DNA of 5,201 nt from an uncultured Peptoniphilus sp. (GCA_902489255.1 CABTZF010000042.1:1-5201), one strand, 5' to 3'; shown: positions 1 to 5,032, counted from the first letter of the stretch. Notes: generated from the letters alone by a model not told the origin. A program made the numbers and translations.

Positions 1-11
1 AGTCAAGAGTT

Positions 12-26
12 AAAAGGACAGTCCCA
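12..26. repeat. Single GGACAGTCC palindromic repeat unit
   Basis: The nine-base palindrome GGACAGTCC (16-24) is embedded in AAAGGACAGTCCCAAA, which is identical to the right end of the repeat cluster downstream of the SLH gene (3577-3590 area). It therefore belongs to the same repeat family and lies in the same orientation. The window starts just before it, so it may be the right edge of a second, larger repeat element extending to the left. Seen directly; the element interpretation is inference. Confidence 0.6.
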
Positions 27-84
27 AAAAAATAAAAAAATAAAAATAAATAAATTTACAAACAATAAACAAATCTGCTATAAT
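26..84 (+). promoter_or_regulatory. Strong promoter P1 with A-tract (UP-like) for the SLH gene
   Basis: TTTACA at 55-60 matches the -35 consensus at five of six positions. The -10 is a perfect TATAAT at 79-84, preceded by TGC (76-78), which makes an extended -10; the spacer is 18 nt. Positions 26-54 contain only A and T, mostly runs of A, as expected of an UP element contacted by the RNA polymerase alpha subunit. Transcription would start near 91, giving a leader of roughly 225 nt before the ATG at 315. A long leader behind a strong promoter fits an abundant surface protein. Start site not measured. Confidence 0.65.
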
Positions 85-119
85 TCATATATGCAAGTAC
101 TAATACATTAAATTATTTC

Positions 120-171
120 TCAAATGTTTCATATACTACTTTTTGTAATATAAATGTAACTTAACATTTGA
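120..171. repeat. Nine-base inverted repeat between P1 and P2
   Basis: TCAAATGTT (120-128) is the exact reverse complement of AACATTTGA (163-171), with a 34-nt spacer. The right arm overlaps the candidate -35 of promoter P2. It could be an operator bound by a dimer, a DNA-looping site, or a stem in the P1 transcript. A chance match is possible in such AT-rich DNA. Confidence 0.4.
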
Positions 172-187
172 AATTTTAGTGTATAAT
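161..187 (+). promoter_or_regulatory. Second promoter candidate P2 for the SLH gene
   Basis: TTAACA (161-166) is a five-of-six match to the -35 box and TATAAT (182-187) is a perfect -10, but the spacer is only 15 nt, which is short. Reading the -10 as TAATAG (184-189) gives a 17-nt spacer with a weaker box. If used, the leader would be about 120 nt. Tandem promoters are known for some S-layer genes of Gram-positive bacteria; that P2 is active here is inference. Confidence 0.4.
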
Positions 188-210
188 AGTATTTGTAAAG
201 AGGAAAATGA

Positions 211-308
211 CAATTAAATATTCGAGAGGACATTTAATTGCACCTCTGTTCGGAATTATCCGAAACAAGACTTTTGTAGAGTCTACAAAAATTTTTAAAG
301 GAGGTCGC
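211..308 (+). promoter_or_regulatory. Structured 5' leader with possible RBS-masking stem
   Basis: Several inverted repeats crowd into this leader. CAATTAAAT (211-219) pairs with ATTTAATTG (232-240). AGAGG (225-229) can pair with CCTCT (243-247). TTCGGA (249-254) and TCCGAA (259-264) form a six-pair stem with an ATTA loop. TTTTGTAGA (272-280) and TCTACAAAA (282-290) are perfect inverted arms around a single G. In addition ACCTC (242-246) is complementary to GAGGT (301-305) of the ribosome binding site, extendable by GC pairs at 240-241/307-308 past one bulged base. That pairing excludes the 225-247 stem, so the leader could switch between an open and a masked RBS. No known riboswitch class was recognised. 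Folding was judged by eye. Confidence 0.4.
297..305 (+). promoter_or_regulatory. Strong ribosome binding site deciding the start at 315
   Basis: AAAGGAGGT lies 9 nt before the ATG at 315. It is a near-perfect complement of the 16S rRNA 3' end and fixes the start of the SLH protein. The in-frame ATG at 207 has only AGAGG three nt ahead of it, and starting there would bury the signal peptide 36 residues inside the protein. Confidence 0.9.
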
Positions 309-314
309 AAGACT

Positions 315-3266
315 ATGAACAAGAAAGTAATTTCCTTAGTACTAGCACTAGTTATGGTACTAGGAACATTCACAAGCGTCTTTGCAGAACCTGCAGCAAA
401 TGCACCAAAAAAGGAAGCTCCTAAAAAAGAAGAAACTAAAAAAGAAGCTCCTAAAGACGGTGAAAAAGTTGAAAAGATTGTTGGAAAAGATAACAAAATC
501 CAATACATCGTTGACAAGAAATTTGTTGAAGGTTATGAAGACGGCTCTATGGGATATGACAAAAATATCACAAGAGCAGAAATCACAAGACTTTTAGTTT
601 TAGCTAACGGTAATGAAGACCTAGCTAAATCACTACAAGGTGCAATGAAAATTTACACAGATGTTGACACAAAACACTGGGCAAACGGAGTTATCTCAGT
701 TGGAACAACAAGACCATCTGCAGCTAACGGCATTGCAATGTTAGCAGGATATCCTGACAAATCATTCAAACCTGAAAGAAACGTAACTTATGCAGAACTT
801 GCAAAAATGTTAGTTGTTCTTGTTAAAAAAGATTTAACAGCTGATATGGTTAAAAATGCTATTTGGGCTACAAGCTGGATGCTATGGGCTAAAGAACTTG
901 GAATTTTAGAAGATGTAACTATTGCAAATTCTAACGATTTCGCAACAAGAGCTGATGCTTTCACAATGGTTTACAATGCTCTTTATGTAATGGAATACTT
1001 CCACAGAACTCCAGTTGGAGAAACTATGGGTATTATTTCTCAATTAAAGAACAACGAACTTACTCTTAACCAAGGAGATAAGGCTAAAACTGTTAAAATC
1101 ACTAATGACACTGTATTTGTACTTTACAACCAAGGAAACACTCTTGATGTAAATGCTAATACAAGGAAAAATGTTAAAACTATCGCTGAAAGAACAGTTA
1201 AAGTAAGCGCTATTAACAACCCATCTTATTACTACGGTTCTCTTGTAAGAGTTATTTCTAACGAAAAGGGAGAAGTTACTCACATTCTTGAACTTGGTAA
1301 CCCAAGATTCTTAGCAATCGGTCATAACTATACTGAAACATGGGAACACCATAATGTTACAGACTATAAAATCGATCCTAACCAAAGATGGAGAGGCGTA
1401 GCTGATGCAACAGTTGAAACTTCAGTAGGAAGAGAATTAATATTAAATGATAATATTAAGGGAAGAGAAGGCGTTGCAGCTAAGATCAACTACAAAAACG
1501 GTAGTGCAAAAACTATTTCTTTTGTTAATGGTAAATTCGCAAGAATACCTGTAAACGAAACAGAAGGAAAAGACAAAAAAGGTGGAGTTGAAAGATATCA
1601 AAACAACTTTGTACCATTTAGTGATAATAGCATTTTGAAAGAAGTAAAATTAACTTCAAGCACTAGATATTATGTAGCAGACGTTCGTAGAAATCAATTA
1701 ACAGAAGTTAAAGACGTTGATGAAGCTCTTAGAATTCTTGGTAACACAACTTCTTCTAACTGGTTCTTTGATGTATATGCAGGTTATGATTCTTATGGCA
1801 ACAGAGAAAACTATGAAACTGCTAAAAACACTTATCTAAAAGGATATAACGAAGCTAAAGTTGTAGTATTTAACGCTGTTCAAAGAGACAACAACGGAGC
1901 TACAATGCTAAGAGTTAAGAACGAAACTAACTTAAAATATGGTATTACTTTTGAAAATACTAAGGGTGAAGTAGTAGATTATAATGCTGAAACATATAGA
2001 AATTACTTCCCATTCAATTTCAACACTAGAAACGATTCAGCTAAACTTAATGTTGTTGAATACTCTGTAAACAGTGCATTCGGTATTGAAGCTGAAATGA
2101 TGATTGATCACAGCAAGACTAGCAGATACCCAATCGTTAAAGTTGTTGATATGGATGGAAGATGGATTCAAGTAGAAGATGCTAACGGCTCAACAGCTTC
2201 TCTATATATCGATACTGATGCAGACATCTTCTTAGAAGGACAACTTGCAGTAGGTAAATTAATCCAATTCCATACTTTAGCTGACAATTTATTATCTTAT
2301 AAAGATAATAAAGATGTAACACGTGATTATGAAGTTAATGACACTAATGTTGTTGATATCGTATCTGTAATGCCTGATAGATATGAAGGCGGATTAAAAG
2401 GCACTCTAGACAGAGTTGTTGAATCTAACCTTTGGAATCAAGTAGCAGGTAAAGTATTACACGTTAACGATGTTACTGAATATGGTGATCAATTCCACAA
2501 AGTAATTGTTAATGTAGATAGAAACCTATATGATGGTGGAGCTTACTATAACAGAGACTTCTTCAGACTAAATAACACTGAAGCTCTAAGACTTAAGAAA
2601 TGGTTAGAAGCTGGAAACACTGACAAATATTTCAGATTCAAGATTGATCGTAAATATACTAATGACCTAAGACCTGAAATGTATGACATTGAAGTTCTAG
2701 ATGGTGAAAATTGGGTTAAACTTAACACAATTACAAAATATGATCCAGAAGTAAAAGCAACTGTTGATGAAGTTAAAACTTTAATAACAAAAGCAGATGC
2801 TAAGTACAATCCTGCTGGTGTAACTGCTGCAACTCTTGCAGATGCAGAAAAAGCAGTAGCAGATATTGATGCTAAAATTGCTAAATTACCAACAATGGAA
2901 GATAAAGCAACATTTGCTCCTACAGAAGAACCATACGGAAAAGCTCTACAAAATATCAAGGATCAAATTGCAGCTCAAAAGCTTAAGAATGAAGTAGCAC
3001 CTGTTAAAGCTGAATATGATAAACTTCCACCAGTAGCAGATGTTACTGAAACAAAAATAACTGAACAAGATAAAGTTAATGAATTAGCTACAAAATACAA
3101 TGCAGTTGCTAATGCATACAATGCATTAAGTACAGAAGCTAAAGGTATACAAGATGGTAGTGATTTAAAGACATTACTAAATGCTTATGAAACAGCTATT
3201 AAAAATGTAGATACAAAAATTGAACCAAGTTCTAATGTAAATCCGCCATTAGTTAATGCTAATTAA
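315..3266 (+). CDS. Secreted S-layer homology (SLH) domain surface protein
   Basis: Encodes 983 residues. Residues 1-24 form a signal peptide: MNKK, a hydrophobic core, then SVFA with cleavage likely after Ala24. Residues 30-50 are a Lys/Glu/Pro-rich linker with repeated APKKE-like words. SLH units follow: about 66-97 (EGYEDGS, ITRAE at 85-89), 113-172 (YTDVDTKHWA, GYPDKSFKP, but VTYAE in place of TRAE) and 180-225 (WAKELGI, ATRAD at 210-214). SLH trios hold proteins non-covalently to pyruvylated secondary cell-wall polymer, so this is probably a cell-surface or S-layer component; no LPXTG sorting signal is present. Residues about 232-808 match no family I recognise and are rich in Asn, Tyr and charged residues. 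Residues 809-983 are predicted helical; the last part (about 892-970) resembles helical modules common in Firmicutes surface proteins (KLPPV, YNALSTEAK). Codon use shifts at about residue 809. Monocistronic, with its own terminator. SLH assignment is firm; S-layer subunit status is inference. Confidence 0.93.
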   Translation: MNKKVISLVLALVMVLGTFTSVFAEPAANAPKKEAPKKEETKKEAPKDGEKVEKIVGKDNKIQYIVDKKFVEGYEDGSMGYDKNITRAEITRLLVLANGNEDLAKSLQGAMKIYTDVDTKHWANGVISVGTTRPSAANGIAMLAGYPDKSFKPERNVTYAELAKMLVVLVKKDLTADMVKNAIWATSWMLWAKELGILEDVTIANSNDFATRADAFTMVYNALYVMEYFHRTPVGETMGIISQLKNNELTLNQGDKAKTVKITNDTVFVLYNQGNTLDVNANTRKNVKTIAERTVKVSAINNPSYYYGSLVRVISNEKGEVTHILELGNPRFLAIGHNYTETWEHHNVTDYKIDPNQRWRGVADATVETSVGRELILNDNIKGREGVAAKINYKNGSAKTISFVNGKFARIPVNETEGKDKKGGVERYQNNFVPFSDNSILKEVKLTSSTRYYVADVRRNQLTEVKDVDEALRILGNTTSSNWFFDVYAGYDSYGNRENYETAKNTYLKGYNEAKVVVFNAVQRDNNGATMLRVKNETNLKYGITFENTKGEVVDYNAETYRNYFPFNFNTRNDSAKLNVVEYSVNSAFGIEAEMMIDHSKTSRYPIVKVVDMDGRWIQVEDANGSTASLYIDTDADIFLEGQLAVGKLIQFHTLADNLLSYKDNKDVTRDYEVNDTNVVDIVSVMPDRYEGGLKGTLDRVVESNLWNQVAGKVLHVNDVTEYGDQFHKVIVNVDRNLYDGGAYYNRDFFRLNNTEALRLKKWLEAGNTDKYFRFKIDRKYTNDLRPEMYDIEVLDGENWVKLNTITKYDPEVKATVDEVKTLITKADAKYNPAGVTAATLADAEKAVADIDAKIAKLPTMEDKATFAPTEEPYGKALQNIKDQIAAQKLKNEVAPVKAEYDKLPPVADVTETKITEQDKVNELATKYNAVANAYNALSTEAKGIQDGSDLKTLLNAYETAIKNVDTKIEPSSNVNPPLVNAN

Positions 3267-3280
3267 TTAAATTAAAAGAT

Positions 3281-3315
3281 AAAACTCGAGGGAAACCTCG
3301 GGTTTTTCTTTTTTT
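3281..3315 (+). terminator. Rho-independent terminator of the SLH gene
   Basis: AAAACTCGAGG (3281-3291) pairs with CCTCGGGTTTT (3296-3306): eleven pairs including one T-G wobble, closed by a stable GAAA tetraloop. It is followed by a T-rich run to 3315 broken by one C. It begins 15 nt after the stop codon, so the SLH gene is probably transcribed alone. Confidence 0.92.
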
Positions 3316-3329
3316 GTACATATTTATTA

Positions 3330-3357
3330 GGAGGACTGTCCTTTAGGACTGTCCTCC
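3330..3357. repeat. Left terminal composite hairpin of the repeat cluster
   Basis: GGAGGAC (3330-3336) pairs with GTCCTCC (3351-3357) and GTCCT (3338-3342) with AGGAC (3345-3349), leaving one T-T mismatch and a TT turn. The result is a long, GC-rich near-perfect hairpin 15 nt past the SLH terminator. It lacks a T-run, so it is unlikely to be a terminator itself. Confidence 0.8.
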
Positions 3358-3380
3358 GGGAGAAGCGGACTGTCCTCCGG
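3346..3380. repeat. Direct repeats of the 14-mer GGACTGTCCTCCGG
   Basis: The 14-base word GGACTGTCCTCCGG occurs at 3346-3359 and 3367-3380, and a third time at 3526-3539. The CCTCCGG suffix is shared only by these copies, so they are one subtype of the repeat unit in a single orientation. Confidence 0.75.
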
Positions 3381-3421
3381 AAGTTATAAAGAAAATTCAT
3401 GAAAACAAAGGAGGCCTGTCC
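3367..3421. repeat. Repeat module copy A
   Basis: Order: GGACTGTCCTCCGG (3367-3380), a short spacer, AAAGAAAATTCATGAAAA (3388-3405), then a degenerate palindrome GGCCTGTCC (3413-3421). The same order recurs at 3526-3574 with 17 of 18 identities in the A-rich block, showing that the cluster grew partly by duplication of a unit of about 50 bp. Confidence 0.65.
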
Positions 3422-3433
3422 TTTGAAGCCATA

Positions 3434-3457
3434 GCCCAAAATCTTTGATTTTGTGGC
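3434..3457. repeat. Small hairpin inside the repeat cluster
   Basis: CAAAATC (3437-3443) pairs with GATTTTG (3447-3453) across a TTT loop, and GCC (3434-3436) pairs with GGC (3455-3457) after one bulged T. It has no following T-run. Function unknown; it may be part of the element's recognition structure or of a non-coding RNA. Confidence 0.5.
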
Positions 3458-3466
3458 AGGTCTCAT

Positions 3467-3522
3467 GTCAGAAATTCACAAGAAGCCAAGCGAAGCGAAG
3501 GCTGATTGTTGAATTTTATGAC
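3467..3522. repeat. Long interrupted hairpin with AAGCGAAGCGAA loop
   Basis: GTCA (3467-3470) pairs with TGAC (3519-3522), AAATTCA (3472-3478) with TGAATTT (3510-3516), CAA (3479-3481) with TTG (3506-3508) and AGCC (3484-3487) with GGCT (3500-3503). The apical loop at 3488-3499 is AAGCGAAGCGAA, which contains a tandem AGCGA. It has eighteen Watson-Crick pairs, one G-T pair, small bulges and a 2-by-2 internal loop. It lies at the centre of the repeat cluster. Confidence 0.55.
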
Positions 3523-3525
3523 TGT

Positions 3526-3574
3526 GGACTGTCCTCCGGCTGGGGAAAAGAAAATTTATGAAAAGGGACAGTCC
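3526..3574. repeat. Repeat module copy B
   Basis: GGACTGTCCTCCGG (3526-3539), a short spacer, AAAGAAAATTTATGAAAA (3547-3564), then GGACAGTCC (3566-3574). It matches copy A in order and differs by one base in the A-rich block. Its last palindrome is also the first half of the right terminal composite. Confidence 0.65.
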
Positions 3575-3588
3575 TAAAGGACAGTCCC
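3565..3588. repeat. Right terminal composite hairpin of the repeat cluster
   Basis: GGGAC (3565-3569) pairs with GTCCC (3584-3588) and GTCCT (3571-3575) with AGGAC (3578-3582), with one A-A mismatch and an AA turn. Positions 3566-3587 are the exact reverse complement of 3333-3354. Confidence 0.8.
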
Positions 3589-3589
3589 A

Positions 3590-3607
3590 AATCATGCAAA
3601 TCATGCA
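3590..3607. repeat. Tandem nine-base repeat AATCATGCA x2
   Basis: AATCATGCA occurs twice head to tail (3590-3598, 3599-3607) immediately after the right composite of the repeat cluster. It could be a slippage product or a trace of insertion at the element's edge. Only two copies, so weak evidence of function. Confidence 0.5.
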
Positions 3608-3718
3608 AAGTTATGTAGGTAGTGTCCTAATATGTATAGGAAAGTGCTACTCATGTTTTAAAAAAATTTATAAATAATATTAGGATCTTAAAATACTTTT
3701 CTTTTATTTATAAAGTGA
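3608..3718. other. AT-rich intergenic stretch, no gene seen
   Basis: No open reading frame of note on either strand. GTAG (3619-3622) and CTAC (3647-3650) enclose TCCTA (3625-3629) and TAGGA (3637-3641), a modest hairpin. The word TCCTAATAT (3625-3633) is also complementary to ATATTAGGA (3677-3685), so two pairings compete. In DNA this AT-rich these may be chance. Confidence 0.3.
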
Positions 3719-3747
3719 TTGTAATTTTAATGGCTAAGTTGTATACT
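3719..3747 (+). promoter_or_regulatory. Promoter of the three-gene operon
   Basis: TTGTAA (3719-3724) as -35 and TATACT (3742-3747) as -10 are 17 nt apart, the ideal spacing. Transcription would start near 3754, leaving a leader of under 20 nt that is little more than the ribosome binding site. The boxes are weaker than those of SLH promoter P1, in line with a modestly expressed housekeeping or accessory operon. Not experimentally shown. Confidence 0.5.
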
Positions 3748-3753
3748 TTATTA

Positions 3754-3761
3754 AAAGAGGT
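3754..3761 (+). promoter_or_regulatory. Ribosome binding site of the dCTP deaminase-like gene
   Basis: AAAGAGGT lies 11 nt before the ATG at 3772, counted from its last G, slightly long. The GGTGA at 3764-3768 is too close to serve. The ATG at 3762 is in another frame. The start at 3772 gives the MIL-D-x-x-I beginning usual for this family. Confidence 0.6.
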
Positions 3762-3771
3762 ATGGTGACAT

Positions 3772-4350
3772 ATGATTTTAGTTGATAAAGAGATTAGAAA
3801 TTATAAGGATATTGTTGTTCCTTTTCTTGAAGATAGCTTACAAAGTGAATCTTATGATTTACACATGGGTAGGGAAATTTATATATTAAAAAATGATACA
3901 CAAATTATTGATTTAAAGGATAATGATATCTTAACAAATATGTATGAAGAAAAGACATTAGACTCTTTTGGTTATACTATGGACCCTAAGGAGTTCATTT
4001 TGGTTTCTTTAAAAGAAAAAATTACTTTGCCTGAGGGAATTAATGCTCATATTTTGCCTAGAACTCGATTCATAAGAGCTGGTTTGTATGTTTCAGCTCA
4101 ACATATTAATTCAACCTATTCCGGAAGGTTAAGGGTAGGGATTTGTAATTTGCAGAATAGACCTTTAAGAATTTATCCTGATTTGGGAATATGCCAAGTT
4201 GTTTTTCAAAGGCTTAGTGATGTTCCTACAAAAGATAAATTATATGAAAATAAAAAAGATGCTATTTATCATAAGGAAAATGATGATTTTATAGGACCTT
4301 ATTCTGAAGAAATAGAAAAGATTGTTGATGATATTATAAACGGAAAATAA
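3772..4350 (+). CDS. dCTP deaminase/dUTPase-fold protein, catalytic residues apparently lost
   Basis: 192 residues, the usual length of a bacterial dCTP deaminase (Dcd), an enzyme that makes dUTP from dCTP for thymidylate synthesis and works as a trimer of jelly-roll subunits. Family marks: MILVDKEI at the start; ESYDLHMG at 26-33 (the S-x-DLr-G strand); PKEFILVSLKEKITLPEGI at 72-90; PRTRFIRAGLYV at 96-107, where families show GRSSLaR-G; HINSTYSG at 111-118; then CN (125-126) and a PDLGICQVVF strand (136-145). In E. coli Dcd the catalytic glutamate lies three residues before the conserved Asn of LEFYN; here that position is Gly123. The Asp of the I-D-x-x-Y/W-x-G motif, which is catalytic in dUTPases, is Asn113. 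The fold is clear, but the protein may bind nucleotides without hydrolysing them. First gene of a tight operon; the next start is 2 nt after its stop. The residue alignment was done by eye. Confidence 0.8.
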   Translation: MILVDKEIRNYKDIVVPFLEDSLQSESYDLHMGREIYILKNDTQIIDLKDNDILTNMYEEKTLDSFGYTMDPKEFILVSLKEKITLPEGINAHILPRTRFIRAGLYVSAQHINSTYSGRLRVGICNLQNRPLRIYPDLGICQVVFQRLSDVPTKDKLYENKKDAIYHKENDDFIGPYSEEIEKIVDDIINGK

Positions 4351-4352
4351 TA

Positions 4353-4778
4353 ATGGGTAAAAAATTAGATAGTCTTGTTGATTTGGTTATTTCTAAAAAT
4401 GATGATTATAGCAATTTGGAAGATGGGAATAAGCTCTTAGTTAAGAAGAAGTTAAAATCAGAGATTCTATATGAAATTAAACAAGAAGTAAAAGAAAATG
4501 CTATTGAAGAAGCGAAAAAAGATATTGATGATTATATGACTAAAAAGAAATTAAAAGATTATAAGGAACTTACAATTTTTGGTTTGATTATAGCTTTTAT
4601 TATTGGACTTAGTGTAAATCAATTTACAGATGTAATAAGTTTTTATAAAAAACTGATAGATAAGGAGCCTAGGGTTAGTATTACCTTTGCAATAATTACT
4701 GCGGCTATAGCGATTTATTTGATTTTTAAAAGTATTTTTAAAGAAATTGATAATTTATCTGATAATAAAAAGGTGTAA
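4353..4778 (+). CDS. Small two-helix membrane protein with charged helical N-terminus, unknown function
   Basis: 141 residues, no family recognised. Residues 1-30 are polar; 31-71 are very rich in Lys and Glu with heptad-like hydrophobic spacing (LKSEILYEIKQEV), consistent with an amphipathic helix or coiled coil in the cytoplasm. Two hydrophobic segments follow: about 73-90 (LTIFGLIIAFIIGLSV) and 108-126 (VSITFAIITAAIAIYLIF), joined by a short loop. The C-terminus (127-141) is charged. Positive charges on both tails suggest both ends are inside. No signal peptide cleavage site. The start is 2 nt after the stop of the deaminase-like gene, with a weak GGA (4342-4344) eight nt ahead, so translation is probably coupled to that gene. 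It may partner the upstream nucleotide-binding-fold protein at the membrane; that is inference from position only. Confidence 0.75.
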   Translation: MGKKLDSLVDLVISKNDDYSNLEDGNKLLVKKKLKSEILYEIKQEVKENAIEEAKKDIDDYMTKKKLKDYKELTIFGLIIAFIIGLSVNQFTDVISFYKKLIDKEPRVSITFAIITAAIAIYLIFKSIFKEIDNLSDNKKV

Positions 4779-4780
4779 TT

Positions 4781-5032
4781 ATGATTAGGAAAATTTATTT
4801 AAATAGAATATACAAGCATTTTAAAGGTAATTTTTACAAGACTTTATATGTAGCTACTCATAGTGAAACTGGGGAAGAGTTTGTTGTATATCAGGCTCTT
4901 TATGGGGATTATAAAATTTATATAAGACCATTAAATATGTTTTTGTCTGATGTTGATAGAGAAAAATATCCACAAGTTAGACAGAAATTCAGGTTTGAAT
5001 TGGTAGAGGATTCTAAAAACAATCAATTGTAA
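4781..5032 (+). CDS. DUF1653 domain protein
   Basis: 83 residues covering one whole DUF1653 domain of roughly 65 residues plus a short charged tail. Family marks in order: YKHFKGNFYKTL (11-22), THSETGEEFVVYQALYGD (26-43) and RPLNMFL (49-55). DUF1653 proteins are small, mostly beta-stranded cytosolic proteins of unknown function found widely in Firmicutes and other bacteria. The start is 2 nt after the preceding stop, with AAAAAGG ending 7 nt ahead, so it is the third cistron of the operon. The last four codons lie inside the operon's terminator stem, so the protein's C-terminus is constrained by RNA structure. No catalytic residues can be assigned. Confidence 0.88.
   Translation: MIRKIYLNRIYKHFKGNFYKTLYVATHSETGEEFVVYQALYGDYKIYIRPLNMFLSDVDREKYPQVRQKFRFELVEDSKNNQL

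Larger units (their letters stand above)
3330..3588. mobile_element. REP/MITE-like cluster of GGAC(T/A)GTCC palindromes
   Basis: Six exact GGACTGTCC or GGACAGTCC units lie at 3333, 3346, 3367, 3526, 3566 and 3579, plus a one-mismatch unit (GGCCTGTCC) at 3413. The outer pairs are composites: two units joined by TTTA on the left (3333-3354) and by TAAA on the right (3566-3587). The two 22-bp composites are exact reverse complements, so they act like terminal inverted repeats of a block of about 259 bp. The interior holds a duplicated module and two hairpins and no credible gene. GC content is visibly higher than the flanks. This fits a non-autonomous palindromic repeat element, such as REP/BIME elements mobilised by RAYT-type transposases or a MITE. 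No transposase is in the window and no target-site duplication was identified, so the mobile assignment is inference. Confidence 0.5.

Noticed and set aside
211..308. Known riboswitch class in the SLH leader
   Set aside because: No conserved aptamer core that I recognise; only small local stems are visible.
176..517. 113-codon minus-strand frame over the SLH start and promoter
   Set aside because: It is antisense to the leader and signal peptide; the Ser/Phe-rich product is a typical shadow of a Lys/Ala-rich gene.
382..597. 71-codon + strand frame rich in Lys and Leu inside the SLH gene
   Set aside because: It is a frame-shifted reading of the Lys/Glu linker and first SLH unit; no RBS.
2546..2959. 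137-codon minus-strand frame opposite the SLH gene
   Set aside because: It is antisense to a clear long gene with coding-type codon use; no RBS and no family resemblance.
3239..3266. LPXTG-like sortase signal at the SLH protein C-terminus
   Set aside because: The end reads NVNPPLVNAN with no LPXTG, no hydrophobic stretch and no basic tail.
3272..3466. 64-codon minus-strand reading frame
   Set aside because: It runs through the SLH terminator and the palindromic repeats, has no convincing RBS, and its protein (FRRTVRFSRRTV) is just translated repeat.
3330..3588. CRISPR array from the repeated GGACTGTCC units
   Set aside because: Units are only nine bases, occur in both orientations and have irregular spacing; there are no constant-length spacers and no cas genes.
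3772..4350. Calling the gene a fully active dcd and giving that symbol
   Set aside because: The fold is right, but the active-site glutamate and the alternative aspartate appear replaced, so function should not be assumed.
4353..5032. Toxin-antitoxin pair (small membrane protein plus small cytosolic protein)
   Set aside because: The membrane protein is larger than typical type I toxins, and DUF1653 is a widespread conserved domain not known as an antitoxin; adjacency alone is not enough.
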